From Singulisphaera sp. GP187 (GTDB lineage: Bacteria > Planctomycetota > Phycisphaerae > Phycisphaerales > SM1A02), in contig CAMBXO010000001.1 in assembly GCA_945871915.1 (NCBI GenBank), positions 124,001 through 188,000 of the forward strand: a stretch of DNA of 64,000 bases. The letters are read 5' to 3'. The stretch's first letter is position 1. Each line of letters begins with the position of its first letter. Positions 1 to 8,473 of the stretch are shown in pieces. A program made the position numbers and the translations under genes. The notes under the pieces are model-generated. The model saw nothing but the letters and a program-made list of their open reading frames with translations, did not search any database and was not told the origin of the DNA.

Positions 1-174
1 AACAATGCAATCGCGATAACCCCTACAGACAATATGGATCCCCTAGACATTTCAGGATCGTACCGAGTTTTCGTGCGTCTCGCAAGGCGGTGAGTGAATT
101 CGTTTCAAGCGATGCAATCGGTATCCAACTTTTACCTCACGACCGATCTCTACCGAACAACATCAATAATGAAA

Positions 175-247
175 TGAGCGCTACAGGATTCGAACCTGTG
201 ACCCTCGCCGTGTAAAGGCGACGCTCTAGCCGCTGAGCTAAGCGCCC
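175..247 (-). tRNA. tRNA-Val (anticodon TAC)
   Basis: Reading the minus strand gives a 7-bp acceptor stem (GGGCGCT with AGCGCTC, one G-U pair), a D-arm beginning TAGCTCAG, a 5-bp anticodon stem around loop TTTACAC, and a T-arm with GGTTCGAATCC. The anticodon is TAC and the discriminator base is A. No CCA is encoded. It lies 55 bases downstream of tRNA-Asp on the same strand, at the end of the long pgk-to-polA run. Confidence 0.95.
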
Positions 248-302
248 AAAACAACCCAAAACCAACTGGAGCCGCAGCGTGTGCCGCGGCTCCTTCATGC
301 AG

Positions 303-376
303 CGAGGTGGACGGGAATCGAACCCGCAACCACCGGCGTGACAAGCCGGTACTCTAACCAATTGAGCTACCACCCC
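303..376 (-). tRNA. tRNA-Asp (anticodon GTC)
   Basis: The minus strand folds as a tRNA: acceptor GGGGTGG with CCACCTC, D-arm TAGCTCAATTGG, anticodon stem CCGGC/GCCGG around loop TTGTCAC, and T-arm GGTTCGATTCC. The anticodon is GTC. The discriminator is G, as is usual for tRNA-Asp. It sits 85 bases downstream of the polA stop and may be cotranscribed with it. Confidence 0.95.
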
Positions 377-429
377 AACACCAGACCAGCGTCTGGAGGG
401 GCAAGTCTAGCGAGAGCGTGCATGGGGTC

Positions 430-456
430 AACCGCAACAAAGCCTGCGGTTTTTTT
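430..456 (+). terminator. Possible rho-independent terminator on the plus strand
   Basis: A 7-bp perfect stem (AACCGCA with TGCGGTT) encloses an 8-base loop and is followed directly by seven T on the plus strand. It is oriented against the polA-tRNA run, so it would stop antisense transcription entering polA from the left rather than end the polA transcript. Confidence 0.4.
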
Positions 457-461
457 CGATG

Positions 462-3356
462 CTACGCCTCAAACCAGTCATGACCGATCCCACCGGAAGC
501 CTGCAGCGGCACATCCAACTTCATTGCATGCTCCATGACACTCTGCATACAGGCCAGCACCTCTTTGGCATGCGCCTCAGGCGTCTCCACCAGTAATTCG
601 TCGTGAACCTGTAACAAGAGTCGCGAATGGGAGTGATCGCGCTGCAGCCGTTCACTCAATCGAACCATGGCCACCTTGATCAGATCCGCCGCACTTCCCT
701 GCACCACCGTGTTGATGGCCATGCGTTCGCCCAAGGCTCGTTCATTGGGATTGCGAGACAGCACCTGAGGAATGGGCCGGCGGCGACCAAGCATGGTTGA
801 GACGTAGCCATCGGCCTTCGCACGTGCAATGCACGCCTGCAAGAACGCGTCGATGCGATGGAAACGAGCCTTGTAGTCCGCGATGATTGAGCGGGCACGA
901 TCCACTGTCGCACCGGGGCCAAGACGGCGAGCCAAGCCCCACGGCGTGATGCCGTACACAATTCCAAAATTCACCATCTTGGCTGCGCTTCGCTGATCGT
1001 CCGTGACTTGATCGATTGGCACGCCAAACGTCTGCGCGGCAACCGCCTTATGGATGTCCTCACCTCGATGGAATGCTTCACTGAGTCCGGGGTCACCGCT
1101 GAGGTGCGCAAGCAGGCGTAATTCAATCTGCGAATAGTCCGCACTGGCAAAGACATGCCCCGCCGCAGATTTGAACGCCTTTCGAATTTCTCGGCCGTCT
1201 CCAGTTCGAATTGGAATGTTCTGCAAATTTGGATCGCTGCTTGAAAGCCGCCCCGTGGCAGCACCCATCTGGTGAAAACTTGCATGCACACGCCCATCGG
1301 TCGGATCGATCGCGTCCTTCAATCCCACCAAATAGGTGCCCACCAATTTGGTGAATTGCCGATGCTGTAAGACAAGCGACGGAACGATGGACTCCACCTG
1401 CGGATCGGCGGCGAGTTTTTCAAGCACTTCCACATCCGTGCTGGCGCCCGTCTTTGTGCGTTTGACCACTTTCAGACCGAGGCCCGGTGGAGAGTCGTTG
1501 GGATTGTTGAAAAGAATTTCGGCGAGTTGTTTGGGTGAATCCAAATTGAATTCACGCGGACTGGCCCGCAGGACCTGTTCACGAATGGTTTGCAATCGTT
1601 GTTCAAGCCCCACTCGCTGCCGATCCAATTCGGTAGCGTCCACTCCGATGCCCCACTGCTCCATGCGAGAAATCACTTGCACCAAAGGTAATTCCACTTC
1701 CGCTAACAGTTTCTGCAAACCCAATTCGTTCAGACGAGGCGAAAAATACTGATGCAGTCGAAGGGCCATGTCGGCGTCTTCGGCCGCATAGTCACTGGCC
1801 GCGTCCAAATCTGCCTGATCAAACCGCCTCTGATTGCGACCTCTTCCGATGAGCGATTCAATGGAAATGTTTCGGTGACCAAGCAGCGATTCGCTGAGTC
1901 CGTCAAGCCCGTGGCCCATGCGACCGGCATCCACCAGATGACTGCTCACGAGTGTGTCATCGATGAGACCATTCACGCACACACCGTGCCGCTGCAACAC
2001 AATCACATCAAACTTTGCATTGTGCGCTGTCTTACCCACCGAGGGGTCTTCGAGCATCGGCTGAATCAATGGCTTGACCGCGTTCCAGTCCAGATGCCTT
2101 TCAGGTTGCGGACTCCGCAAGGGAATGTAAACGCCGGTCTTGGCGGCATATGAAAATGACACTCCAACAAGACCCGCACGTGTTGGATGAATCGAATCAG
2201 TTTCCGTATCAAAGGCCAGCGTGCCGCCTGCAAGAGCCGCCTCACGCGCACCACGCAAAAACTTTTGAATGCTGTCCACATCGCACAACATGGTGTAGAC
2301 ACCGTCGTGTGCTGGAGGCTGCTCCACCGGCTCAACACTCGGCCCGTCGCCGGACGAATTGTCAAAGAGTGACGGCGCCTCATCCCGCTTTCGCGAAGCG
2401 CCAGGTTTGGGTGCCGCCTTCGCTTTCTCGACTGATGCCGCCACTGGCTGCACAACATCGGCACTCGAAACGCCGAGCACTTCTGCCAAGTCCGTGCGGA
2501 GTCGGTGAAACCCAAGTTGGCGCATCAACTCAAGCACGCCGGCCTTGTTGGCCTTGGACAAGTCCAGCGGCGCATCCTCAACACCAGACGGAACAAGGCA
2601 ATCGACCTTAAGTGAAACCAAACGGTGCGCTAGCTCAAATCCCGATTGAGCCGCTTCGATTGCTTGCCGCTTCGCGGGAGTGAGTTGATCCAAATTCTGA
2701 AGCACGCCTGCCAGCGAACCAAATTGAGTCACCAAAGCCGCGGCAGTCTTAGGCCCAATCCCCTTGGCACCAGGAATATTGTCAGCCGTGTCGCCCATCA
2801 AGGTGAGCATGTCCACCACCTGATCGGGCCGAACACCCTTGCTCTCAAAGAGCATCTCAGCATCCATCAACTGCCCGGTCTGACCATCCACCAGTGACGT
2901 CTTGGCATCTAACAATTGTGCAAGGTCTTTGTCTCGACTCACAATTCGAATCGCAAGGGCTGGATGCGCCGCGCGGGTTCGTTGCACCAGCGTGGCAATG
3001 GCGTCATCGGCTTCGACTTCTGGAACGGCGACAACCGGAATGCCAAGCAACTGACACAGTTGCACGCAGCGATCCACTTGCGGACCAAAGTCGTCGGGTG
3101 GAGGATCCCGATTGGCTTTGTAATCGGGATACATCTGCGAGCGAAACGTGCCTTGATCACCAGCGGCATCAATCACCAACACCAGTCGAGTTGGTTTTTT
3201 CTCGCGAAGCAGTTTCAACAACACGCCAGTGAATCCAAAGACCATGTGCGTGGCCTCGCCGGTAATCGGACTGGTCATACCACCGCGGATGGCGTGGTAG
3301 GCACGAAAAAACTGTGCGTGGCCATCAACAATCCACAGTTCATCCGCTGCGGTCAC
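462..3356 (-). CDS. polA: DNA polymerase I
   Basis: The 964-residue protein has the three classical parts of Pol I: an N-terminal 5'-3' exonuclease with WIVDGHAQFFRAYHA, a central DnaQ-like 3'-5' exonuclease, and a C-terminal polymerase. The proofreading site looks intact, with Exo I FDTETDS, Exo II NAKFD and Exo III YAAED. Polymerase motif A is DYSQIELR, motif B is AAKMVNFGIVYG and motif C is VHDELLVE. Motif B carries F rather than Y in the O-helix, which in this family goes with discrimination against dideoxynucleotides. It works in repair and Okazaki fragment maturation. The start is a GTG that overlaps the stop of the upstream sugar nucleotidyltransferase gene by 4 bases (GTGA), suggesting coupled translation. 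Confidence 0.97.
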   Translation of the reverse strand: MTAADELWIVDGHAQFFRAYHAIRGGMTSPITGEATHMVFGFTGVLLKLLREKKPTRLVLVIDAAGDQGTFRSQMYPDYKANRDPPPDDFGPQVDRCVQLCQLLGIPVVAVPEVEADDAIATLVQRTRAAHPALAIRIVSRDKDLAQLLDAKTSLVDGQTGQLMDAEMLFESKGVRPDQVVDMLTLMGDTADNIPGAKGIGPKTAAALVTQFGSLAGVLQNLDQLTPAKRQAIEAAQSGFELAHRLVSLKVDCLVPSGVEDAPLDLSKANKAGVLELMRQLGFHRLRTDLAEVLGVSSADVVQPVAASVEKAKAAPKPGASRKRDEAPSLFDNSSGDGPSVEPVEQPPAHDGVYTMLCDVDSIQKFLRGAREAALAGGTLAFDTETDSIHPTRAGLVGVSFSYAAKTGVYIPLRSPQPERHLDWNAVKPLIQPMLEDPSVGKTAHNAKFDVIVLQRHGVCVNGLIDDTLVSSHLVDAGRMGHGLDGLSESLLGHRNISIESLIGRGRNQRRFDQADLDAASDYAAEDADMALRLHQYFSPRLNELGLQKLLAEVELPLVQVISRMEQWGIGVDATELDRQRVGLEQRLQTIREQVLRASPREFNLDSPKQLAEILFNNPNDSPPGLGLKVVKRTKTGASTDVEVLEKLAADPQVESIVPSLVLQHRQFTKLVGTYLVGLKDAIDPTDGRVHASFHQMGAATGRLSSSDPNLQNIPIRTGDGREIRKAFKSAAGHVFASADYSQIELRLLAHLSGDPGLSEAFHRGEDIHKAVAAQTFGVPIDQVTDDQRSAAKMVNFGIVYGITPWGLARRLGPGATVDRARSIIADYKARFHRIDAFLQACIARAKADGYVSTMLGRRRPIPQVLSRNPNERALGERMAINTVVQGSAADLIKVAMVRLSERLQRDHSHSRLLLQVHDELLVETPEAHAKEVLACMQSVMEHAMKLDVPLQASGGIGHDWFEA

Positions 3357-4669
3357 GAGCCAGATCCGACGCTTCGAGCGTGCAGCGCCATCAACGCACC
3401 TCGTTCGGCCGGATGCAGCGTTTCGCCTCGGCGTTTCATCACGATCTGGGCTGTTTCAAGAAAGCGGTCAAGCCGATGCACCTTCTGCCCCGCATCGGTG
3501 ATCCATGCAAAGCGAGATGTGCAAGTAGGCGGCGGAACGCTGCAGGCAATCATGGAAGCGGTGCCCAGCGTGGTGCCAGTCATGATGCGTGTGCCGATCG
3601 CGGTCTTGACATGGTCGCCGATCAAGCACCCCATGAATTGCCGACCTGTGCGTTCAACGGATCCATCCACCTCCACACGCATCAGCACTTCACCGTAGGT
3701 ATTGAGCAAATTGCTATTCACCGTGCCAGCACCAAGGTTGACCCAACGACCAACCAAGGCATCACCCAAGTGGCCATCGTGCGCCTTGTTGGAATCGCCA
3801 TGAAAAATCGTCGAACCAACTTCGCCGGCTACACGACACCGTGGACCAATCACGGTTCTGGGTTTCAACAGGGCGTGCGGCGCGACAATGCTGCCAGCAC
3901 CGACATACACCGGCCCTTGTAAGACGGCGTGCTCACCGATCTGCGCGTCTCGATCAATCACCACCGGGCCCAATCGCGAATCAAGAACAGCAAAGGCACC
4001 CACGCGAGCGCTTGCGTGCACCATGATCGAGTCGCCCTCTAGGGCAATCGGCTTCGTCCGCCAACCGGTCCATTTTCTTGCCCAGGACTTGCCCCTCTCG
4101 TTTCGCCACGCGGCGATCTGTGACGGCTTGGCAAGTTCCCCCTTCTTCTTCCATCGCCTCGCTAAGAAATCTGCATCCGATTGCAGGCGTTGCTCCAAGG
4201 CCTCATTGGCCAAGATGTCCCATGGACGCCGCATCATGCGGGCGTCGGCATAGGGCGCTCGCCGAAGCGTCGATGGCCAATGGCCATGGATCACTTCGCC
4301 AGCAGATTGGGCACTCAGGCACGCCGCGATGATGGACCCGTCCGTCGAATCCTCAATCGCCTCACCCTCGCCAAGTTTTTTCAAACCCGCTGGTTCGTCA
4401 AGTAACCGACTATTCAGAAACAGAAACCGTTCCCCTTTGGGTAACACATTGACCGGGCATGTGTTTCGTGCGGCCACGGCTTCGGCCACCGCCGCACTGA
4501 CCACCAGTGCTTCTGCACCAAGTCGTTCATGGGAGAGCCTTGCACCGATTCGAATCTCGCAACAGGTTCGAAGATCCGTTAGCGGCCCCAGTCGAGCCAT
4601 TCCGTCTTCGAAGGCGATTCGGGTCGCAGCCATGGGGCGAGAGTACCGCCAGCGCCGCCCCATGTTCAT
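3353..4669 (-). CDS. GlmU-like sugar nucleotidyltransferase / acyltransferase family protein
   Basis: This protein has two halves. The N-terminal part begins with an FEDG and RLGPLTDLRTCCEIRIG stretch, like the divergent nucleotidyltransferase domain PF13562. The C-terminal part has hexapeptide-type left-handed beta-helix repeats (ALVGRWVNLGAGTVNSNL, KTAIGTRIMTGTTLG). The architecture resembles GlmU, which makes UDP-GlcNAc for peptidoglycan, but it lacks the standard N-terminal GlmU signature. It fits the GlmU-like family seen in Bacteroidetes and Planctomycetes, so the exact substrate is unproven. The chosen ATG overlaps the mreD stop by 4 bases. A later ATG at 4633 matches the family start better by eye, and a GTG at 4699 is also possible. 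It sits between mreD and polA in a cell-shape cluster. Confidence 0.8.
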   Translation of the reverse strand: MNMGRRWRYSRPMAATRIAFEDGMARLGPLTDLRTCCEIRIGARLSHERLGAEALVVSAAVAEAVAARNTCPVNVLPKGERFLFLNSRLLDEPAGLKKLGEGEAIEDSTDGSIIAACLSAQSAGEVIHGHWPSTLRRAPYADARMMRRPWDILANEALEQRLQSDADFLARRWKKKGELAKPSQIAAWRNERGKSWARKWTGWRTKPIALEGDSIMVHASARVGAFAVLDSRLGPVVIDRDAQIGEHAVLQGPVYVGAGSIVAPHALLKPRTVIGPRCRVAGEVGSTIFHGDSNKAHDGHLGDALVGRWVNLGAGTVNSNLLNTYGEVLMRVEVDGSVERTGRQFMGCLIGDHVKTAIGTRIMTGTTLGTASMIACSVPPPTCTSRFAWITDAGQKVHRLDRFLETAQIVMKRRGETLHPAERGALMALHARSVGSGS

Positions 4670-5217
4670 CGATGTCGGCGCGAGGCGGGGAAACCCCACT
4701 GATCAAAGGTGCGGCCCAGCAACCACGCTACGGGGAATGCGGCCACCGAACTGACAAAGCACCACATCATGCGCTTCCACAATTCGCCAGCGGAACTGCC
4801 CACCCACGGGGGCGAGCCGTCGGGCCACCAGCCTCGAATCGTCCACGCCATGATCCATGCAACGCTTGCCAACACCAGAAGAATCATGGTCGCCGACGCC
4901 GCGGCCACCATACTTCTGCGCATGACTTCGCTTCGCAATGACAACACACCTGCGGCTCCAAGAGTGAGGCCAAGCGCATACGGACCCGGCACAAACACAA
5001 TCATTCCGCCCACGGAAACCGGGCTTGAGAGATCGAGCAACACGCCAAGAATCCAGCACCCCCACCACGCGCGGCGGCGTTCGGCGTGCAGAGCAACAAA
5101 CGCCGCAAGGCATCCGATGAGCGATGGTGTGGTGCCGGCGAATTCAAAAATCGGCATCAGTGAAACATCCAGCGTGAGTGCCACGGCGGCGGCCAAGATG
5201 AACGCACTCCAATTCAC
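4666..5217 (-). CDS. mreD: Rod shape-determining protein MreD (putative)
   Basis: This is a small hydrophobic protein of 183 residues with about five predicted membrane segments. The call rests mainly on size, hydropathy and position directly after mreC, because MreD sequences are poorly conserved. MreD is an inner-membrane partner of MreC and MreB in the elongation complex. The start chosen is a GTG whose bases overlap the mreC stop (GTGA). An upstream start at 5274 would add 19 charged residues and overlap mreC by about 60 bases, which seems less likely. The end overlaps the next gene's proposed ATG by 4 bases. Confidence 0.8.
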   Translation of the reverse strand: MNWSAFILAAAVALTLDVSLMPIFEFAGTTPSLIGCLAAFVALHAERRRAWWGCWILGVLLDLSSPVSVGGMIVFVPGPYALGLTLGAAGVLSLRSEVMRRSMVAAASATMILLVLASVAWIMAWTIRGWWPDGSPPWVGSSAGELWKRMMWCFVSSVAAFPVAWLLGRTFDQWGFPASRRHR

Positions 5218-6059
5218 TGAGTCACCTGAACTTTCAGCGTGACTTGTCGCAGGCGGTCTGGGTCGGCGCCGCATTCCACCTCGACCACCGATCGAAGCGG
5301 ATTTCGATCACTCAACCGCACCGATCGCACCCTGCCAACCCGCATCCCTTGTGCTGCGGCTTTCCATGTTGGATCAGCCAACCGCACCACATCGCCCTCA
5401 CCCACCTTGCCCGCTTCATCCACTTCGCCAACCAAGAAACCTCGTGCATCGGGCCGAACTTGTGCCAGCGTTCCCTCAGAGGGCGGCGCTTCGGGCCGAT
5501 CTGCGGGAGCCAAATAGACATCCAAACGACCCGTGGATGGATCCGTGAGCGGCGCCAGCCAACAACTCACTTCCGTTGGATCGCCAACCACACGGCCCAC
5601 CAGCAAATCCCCGCCGATCACCGCTGGATCTCCCGCTTGCACGCCCTCTCGCATTCCAGCATTCAGAGCCAGAAACCGTTCACTCGATCCAACGCCTCGC
5701 CCCGTCACGGAAGCCAGCAACGGTTCCACCGGCACGCCACCTCGATCCATTTTGTTGGCCCGATCCAATTGCGAAAGCTGCTGCGCAAGGTCTTCGGCTC
5801 GCAAACGCTCGGCATGCCACAACGCACGAAATCGATCTCGCTCATCGAGCAAGAATTGAGCGTCCCGTGGACCCGCGTCTTCCTGCGGCGGCCGAAGCCA
5901 ATGCCGAAGGATGGTCAGGCCATGTGCCGGGGGACGAAGCGGCAACCAAAGCACCGCCGAGAGGTCATTGGTGAACGAGGCCAACCACTTCGCTGGAAAC
6001 AAGCAGAGCACCGCGGTGCCAAGCACCACGATGGCGAAGGACTTTCCAGGTCCATGCAT
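5214..6059 (-). CDS. mreC: Rod shape-determining protein MreC
   Basis: MreC is a periplasmic scaffold of the elongasome. The protein has an N-terminal membrane segment (SFAIVVLGTAVLCLFPA), then a short coiled coil around residues 75-105 (LLDERDRFRALWHAERLRAE), then the beta-rich MreC domain (FLALNAGMREGVQAGDPAV, GGDLLVGRVVG). Its position between mreB and mreD supports the call. I prefer the ATG at 6059; an in-frame GTG at 6071 would add four residues. The stop overlaps the mreD GTG by 4 bases. Confidence 0.92.
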   Translation of the reverse strand: MHGPGKSFAIVVLGTAVLCLFPAKWLASFTNDLSAVLWLPLRPPAHGLTILRHWLRPPQEDAGPRDAQFLLDERDRFRALWHAERLRAEDLAQQLSQLDRANKMDRGGVPVEPLLASVTGRGVGSSERFLALNAGMREGVQAGDPAVIGGDLLVGRVVGDPTEVSCWLAPLTDPSTGRLDVYLAPADRPEAPPSEGTLAQVRPDARGFLVGEVDEAGKVGEGDVVRLADPTWKAAAQGMRVGRVRSVRLSDRNPLRSVVEVECGADPDRLRQVTLKVQVTQ

Positions 6060-6086
6060 GCCGCGTGTCACGGCATCGACTCCAGA

Positions 6087-7136
6087 TTAGATCTCGTCGC
6101 TGTCGGACTCGAGCGTGGACTTCCACTGCTCAAGGCTCTCAAGGTAGATGGCCGTACCGCGTGCGACGCAGGTCAACGGATCATCGGCAATTTTCACACT
6201 AAGACCGGTTTTGGTCTGCAACACGATGTCGAGACCCCGCAACAGGGCACCACCACCTGCGAGCACAATTCCGTTTTCAACAAGGTCAGCAGAGAGTTCT
6301 GGTTCGGCGTGTTCCAGCGTTCGACGTACCGCTTCAGCGATGGCATCGACCGGCTCGGCCAATGCATCTCGGATTTCATCACTCGACACACTGACTTTCT
6401 TTGGCAGGCCATCCACCACTCCCCGACCTCGCACATCCATTGTTGTTGGCGGACCGACTGCAGCCGCGGAACCAATTTCTATTTTCACGCGCTCGGCGGT
6501 CTGTTCGCCAATCGCCATGCCGTGTCGACGCTTCATGTAGGTGATGATGGCTTCATCCATGTCGTCACCTGCCACACGAACGCTTTCACAACATGCGATA
6601 TCACCCAAGCTCATGATGGCTACTTCAGTTGTGCCTCCACCAATGTCCACGATCATGCTTGCCGTTGGCTCAATGATGGGTAAACCAGCCCCGATTCCAG
6701 CGGCCATGGGTTCTTCCACAAGAAACACGCGACGGGCACCCGCCTGCTCGGCGCTATCCAGCACGGCTCGTTTTTCGACCGCCGTAATTCCACTTGGAAC
6801 TGCAATCACCACGCGAGGCCCAAAGAGCCGCCCGCGACCGTTGACCTTGCGGATGAAATAACTCAGCATCGCTCCGGTCATCTCAAAGTCGCTGATCACA
6901 CCATCCTTCAGCGGACGAATCGCACTGATGGACCCCGGAGTCTTGCCAAGCATTTCTTTGGCTCGCCAGCCAACGGCTTCACCATTGTCCAGCACCTTGT
7001 TCGTTCCGCGCCGCACTGCCACCACGCTCGGCTCGTTGAGCACAATGCCCTCACCGCGCACGCACACCAAGGTATTGCAGGTTCCAAGGTCGATCCCCAT
7101 GTCGACGCTAAACCAACTCAGAAGCGAATCCAGCAT
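6087..7136 (-). CDS. mreB: Rod shape-determining protein MreB
   Basis: This is an actin-fold ATPase that forms membrane-bound filaments and positions cell-wall synthesis. Visible ATP-binding motifs are phosphate 1 (MGIDLGTCNTLV), phosphate 2 (MIVDIGGGTTEVAI) and the adenosine motif (NGIVLAGGGALLRGLD). The 349 residues match the usual family length. The short N-terminus MLDSLLSWFS precedes the core and could serve as a membrane-binding helix. It is followed 27 bases later by mreC, and the gene order mreB-mreC-mreD is canonical. Confidence 0.97.
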   Translation of the reverse strand: MLDSLLSWFSVDMGIDLGTCNTLVCVRGEGIVLNEPSVVAVRRGTNKVLDNGEAVGWRAKEMLGKTPGSISAIRPLKDGVISDFEMTGAMLSYFIRKVNGRGRLFGPRVVIAVPSGITAVEKRAVLDSAEQAGARRVFLVEEPMAAGIGAGLPIIEPTASMIVDIGGGTTEVAIMSLGDIACCESVRVAGDDMDEAIITYMKRRHGMAIGEQTAERVKIEIGSAAAVGPPTTMDVRGRGVVDGLPKKVSVSSDEIRDALAEPVDAIAEAVRRTLEHAEPELSADLVENGIVLAGGGALLRGLDIVLQTKTGLSVKIADDPLTCVARGTAIYLESLEQWKSTLESDSDEI

Positions 7137-7220
7137 GAGGAGAGTCTCGTTCCCAGTCTCGTCTCCGGTGCCTCCGGAGCGGTTCCGTCCGAAGCGGGAC
7201 GGGGCGCGATAGGTCAGCCG

Positions 7221-7400
7221 TCACTTCGAAAGGAATTCGAAGGGACCGCCTTGCATGGAACCGCCTGAAGTCATGTCCGTGTTCTTCAGTGCCAACCACA
7301 CACTGCCAGCGACCAGAAGAATCACTGACGCAGCCAACAGCGCGCTGTAAATATCCGGCTGGGCTCGCCGCTGTGGAATGTTGGGTACGAAGTCGGCCAC
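7221..7400 (-). CDS. Small single-pass membrane protein of unknown function
   Basis: This 59-residue protein has one strong hydrophobic segment (YSALLAASVILLVAGSVWLAL) and short polar ends; I do not recognise a family. The GTG start at 7400 is preferred because GAGG lies 5 bases upstream and it begins 7 bases after the previous gene's stop. A TTG at 7427 would overlap that gene. Its place directly before mreB, after a membrane coiled-coil protein, suggests a cell-envelope role, but that is inference from position only. Confidence 0.6.
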   Translation of the reverse strand: MADFVPNIPQRRAQPDIYSALLAASVILLVAGSVWLALKNTDMTSGGSMQGGPFEFLSK

Positions 7401-7407
7401 GATTGCC

Positions 7408-8310
7408 TCACTCACCCTTTCGAGCAATCACGCGAAGACCGGCCTTCACCTCGCCGCGTGCGGCAGTGTCTTCCAATTCGACCACACCAACCGACCGATT
7501 CACATCGACGGTGGTGATACGAAGATTGCCAATGAATTTGCTGCCATCCGCAATGGTCATGGACCAGCCTGGCTGCACGCCATCTCGGCTGCCAGCGTTG
7601 ATTTCAGCAAGCGTGTGGTCCGCGCCGCGTCGCACAGAAATAATGGACGCACTCAGCGAGCGATCCGCTGGAACCTTGGCCACCGGATCTCGTGTGGCAC
7701 CGGGGCGTGCAGACGGCAACTCGCCAACCACCGCAACAAATTGACTCAACTTTGATTGAGCCTGTTCCTTGTCGGTGCGAACCTGCTTGAGTTCTTCCTG
7801 CAACTGACGACGCTCAGCCTTGATCACTTCGTTCTCGCTGTTGATCGTGGCCACCTGCTCGTCCAAGCGAATGTTGTCTCGCTGTGAACTTGCCAGATTG
7901 GTCCGCAAGCTGTTCATTTCGTTGGTGATCGACACAACCAAGTCATCCTTCACCTTGTTGCTCTCGGTCAGCACCGTCAAGTTGCTGGTGAGCCGATCCA
8001 ATTGTCGCTGCGTTCCAGCGGACTGACTGGAGATACGAGCCACTTCGGTCAGCGAGGTATCACGCTCCACTTGAATGCGTTCCAGCCGAGCACGAAAGTC
8101 ACTCGCGGTGTTCATGGCGGCGCGCGTTTCAGAATCCTGCAACCGCACGGCAGCATCTTTCTGGAACACGGCATCTTTCACTCGTGCTTGTTCATCCAGC
8201 CAACGACGCTTAAAGGTGTCATCATTGGCAGTGTTCAACATGACCAGCGGCACCAAGGCCACGGTCAGCAACGCGGTCAGAACGACAAAGATCTTTGTGA
8301 GAATATGCAA
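7408..8310 (-). CDS. Membrane-anchored coiled-coil protein of unknown function
   Basis: The protein has an N-terminal membrane segment (IFVVLTALLTVALVPLVML), a long coiled coil over roughly residues 30-195 rich in E, Q, R and L, and a C-terminal beta-rich domain of about 80 residues (AEINAGSRDGVQPGWSMTI, KFIGNLRITTVD). That layout of anchor, coiled coil and small beta domain is like MreC, although the sequence differs. The start is inferred to be TTG at 8310 because GGAG sits 8 bases upstream and the hydrophobic segment follows directly. The longer frame, up to 8418, would add 36 polar residues. A scaffold role beside MreBCD is plausible but unproven. Confidence 0.75.
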   Translation of the reverse strand: MHILTKIFVVLTALLTVALVPLVMLNTANDDTFKRRWLDEQARVKDAVFQKDAAVRLQDSETRAAMNTASDFRARLERIQVERDTSLTEVARISSQSAGTQRQLDRLTSNLTVLTESNKVKDDLVVSITNEMNSLRTNLASSQRDNIRLDEQVATINSENEVIKAERRQLQEELKQVRTDKEQAQSKLSQFVAVVGELPSARPGATRDPVAKVPADRSLSASIISVRRGADHTLAEINAGSRDGVQPGWSMTIADGSKFIGNLRITTVDVNRSVGVVELEDTAARGEVKAGLRVIARKGE

Positions 8311-8318
8311 GGCATCAA

Positions 8319-8322
8319 CTCC
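8319..8322 (-). promoter_or_regulatory. Shine-Dalgarno GGAG deciding a TTG start
   Basis: On the minus strand GGAG is followed by 8 bases and then TTG at 8310. It is the reason for placing the coiled-coil protein's start there, since the only upstream alternative lacks such a site and would put a polar tail before the anchor. Confidence 0.5.
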
Positions 8323-8473
8323 ATCATCAGGTTGCAGCGCACATGTTTGGCCGATCGGCCTCGTGGGGTGCGCCGTCCTCGGTTCGGCGGCGCACCGTCG
8401 AACCTTAGAAGCGTGCATTCATACCCTTTCGAGGGCTGAAATGTCAATCGTCTACCCATCCCCAAACCCAACC

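Noticed and set aside
3353-4669. True GlmU
   Set aside because: The classical GlmU N-terminal signature is missing and the nucleotidyltransferase part is divergent, so I use GlmU-like instead of naming it glmU.
5244-6683. 479-codon open frame on the plus strand
   Set aside because: It lies antisense across mreC and mreB, both of which have clear motifs. The translation is rich in H, R, T and S without domains, as expected from a mirror frame of GC-rich genes.
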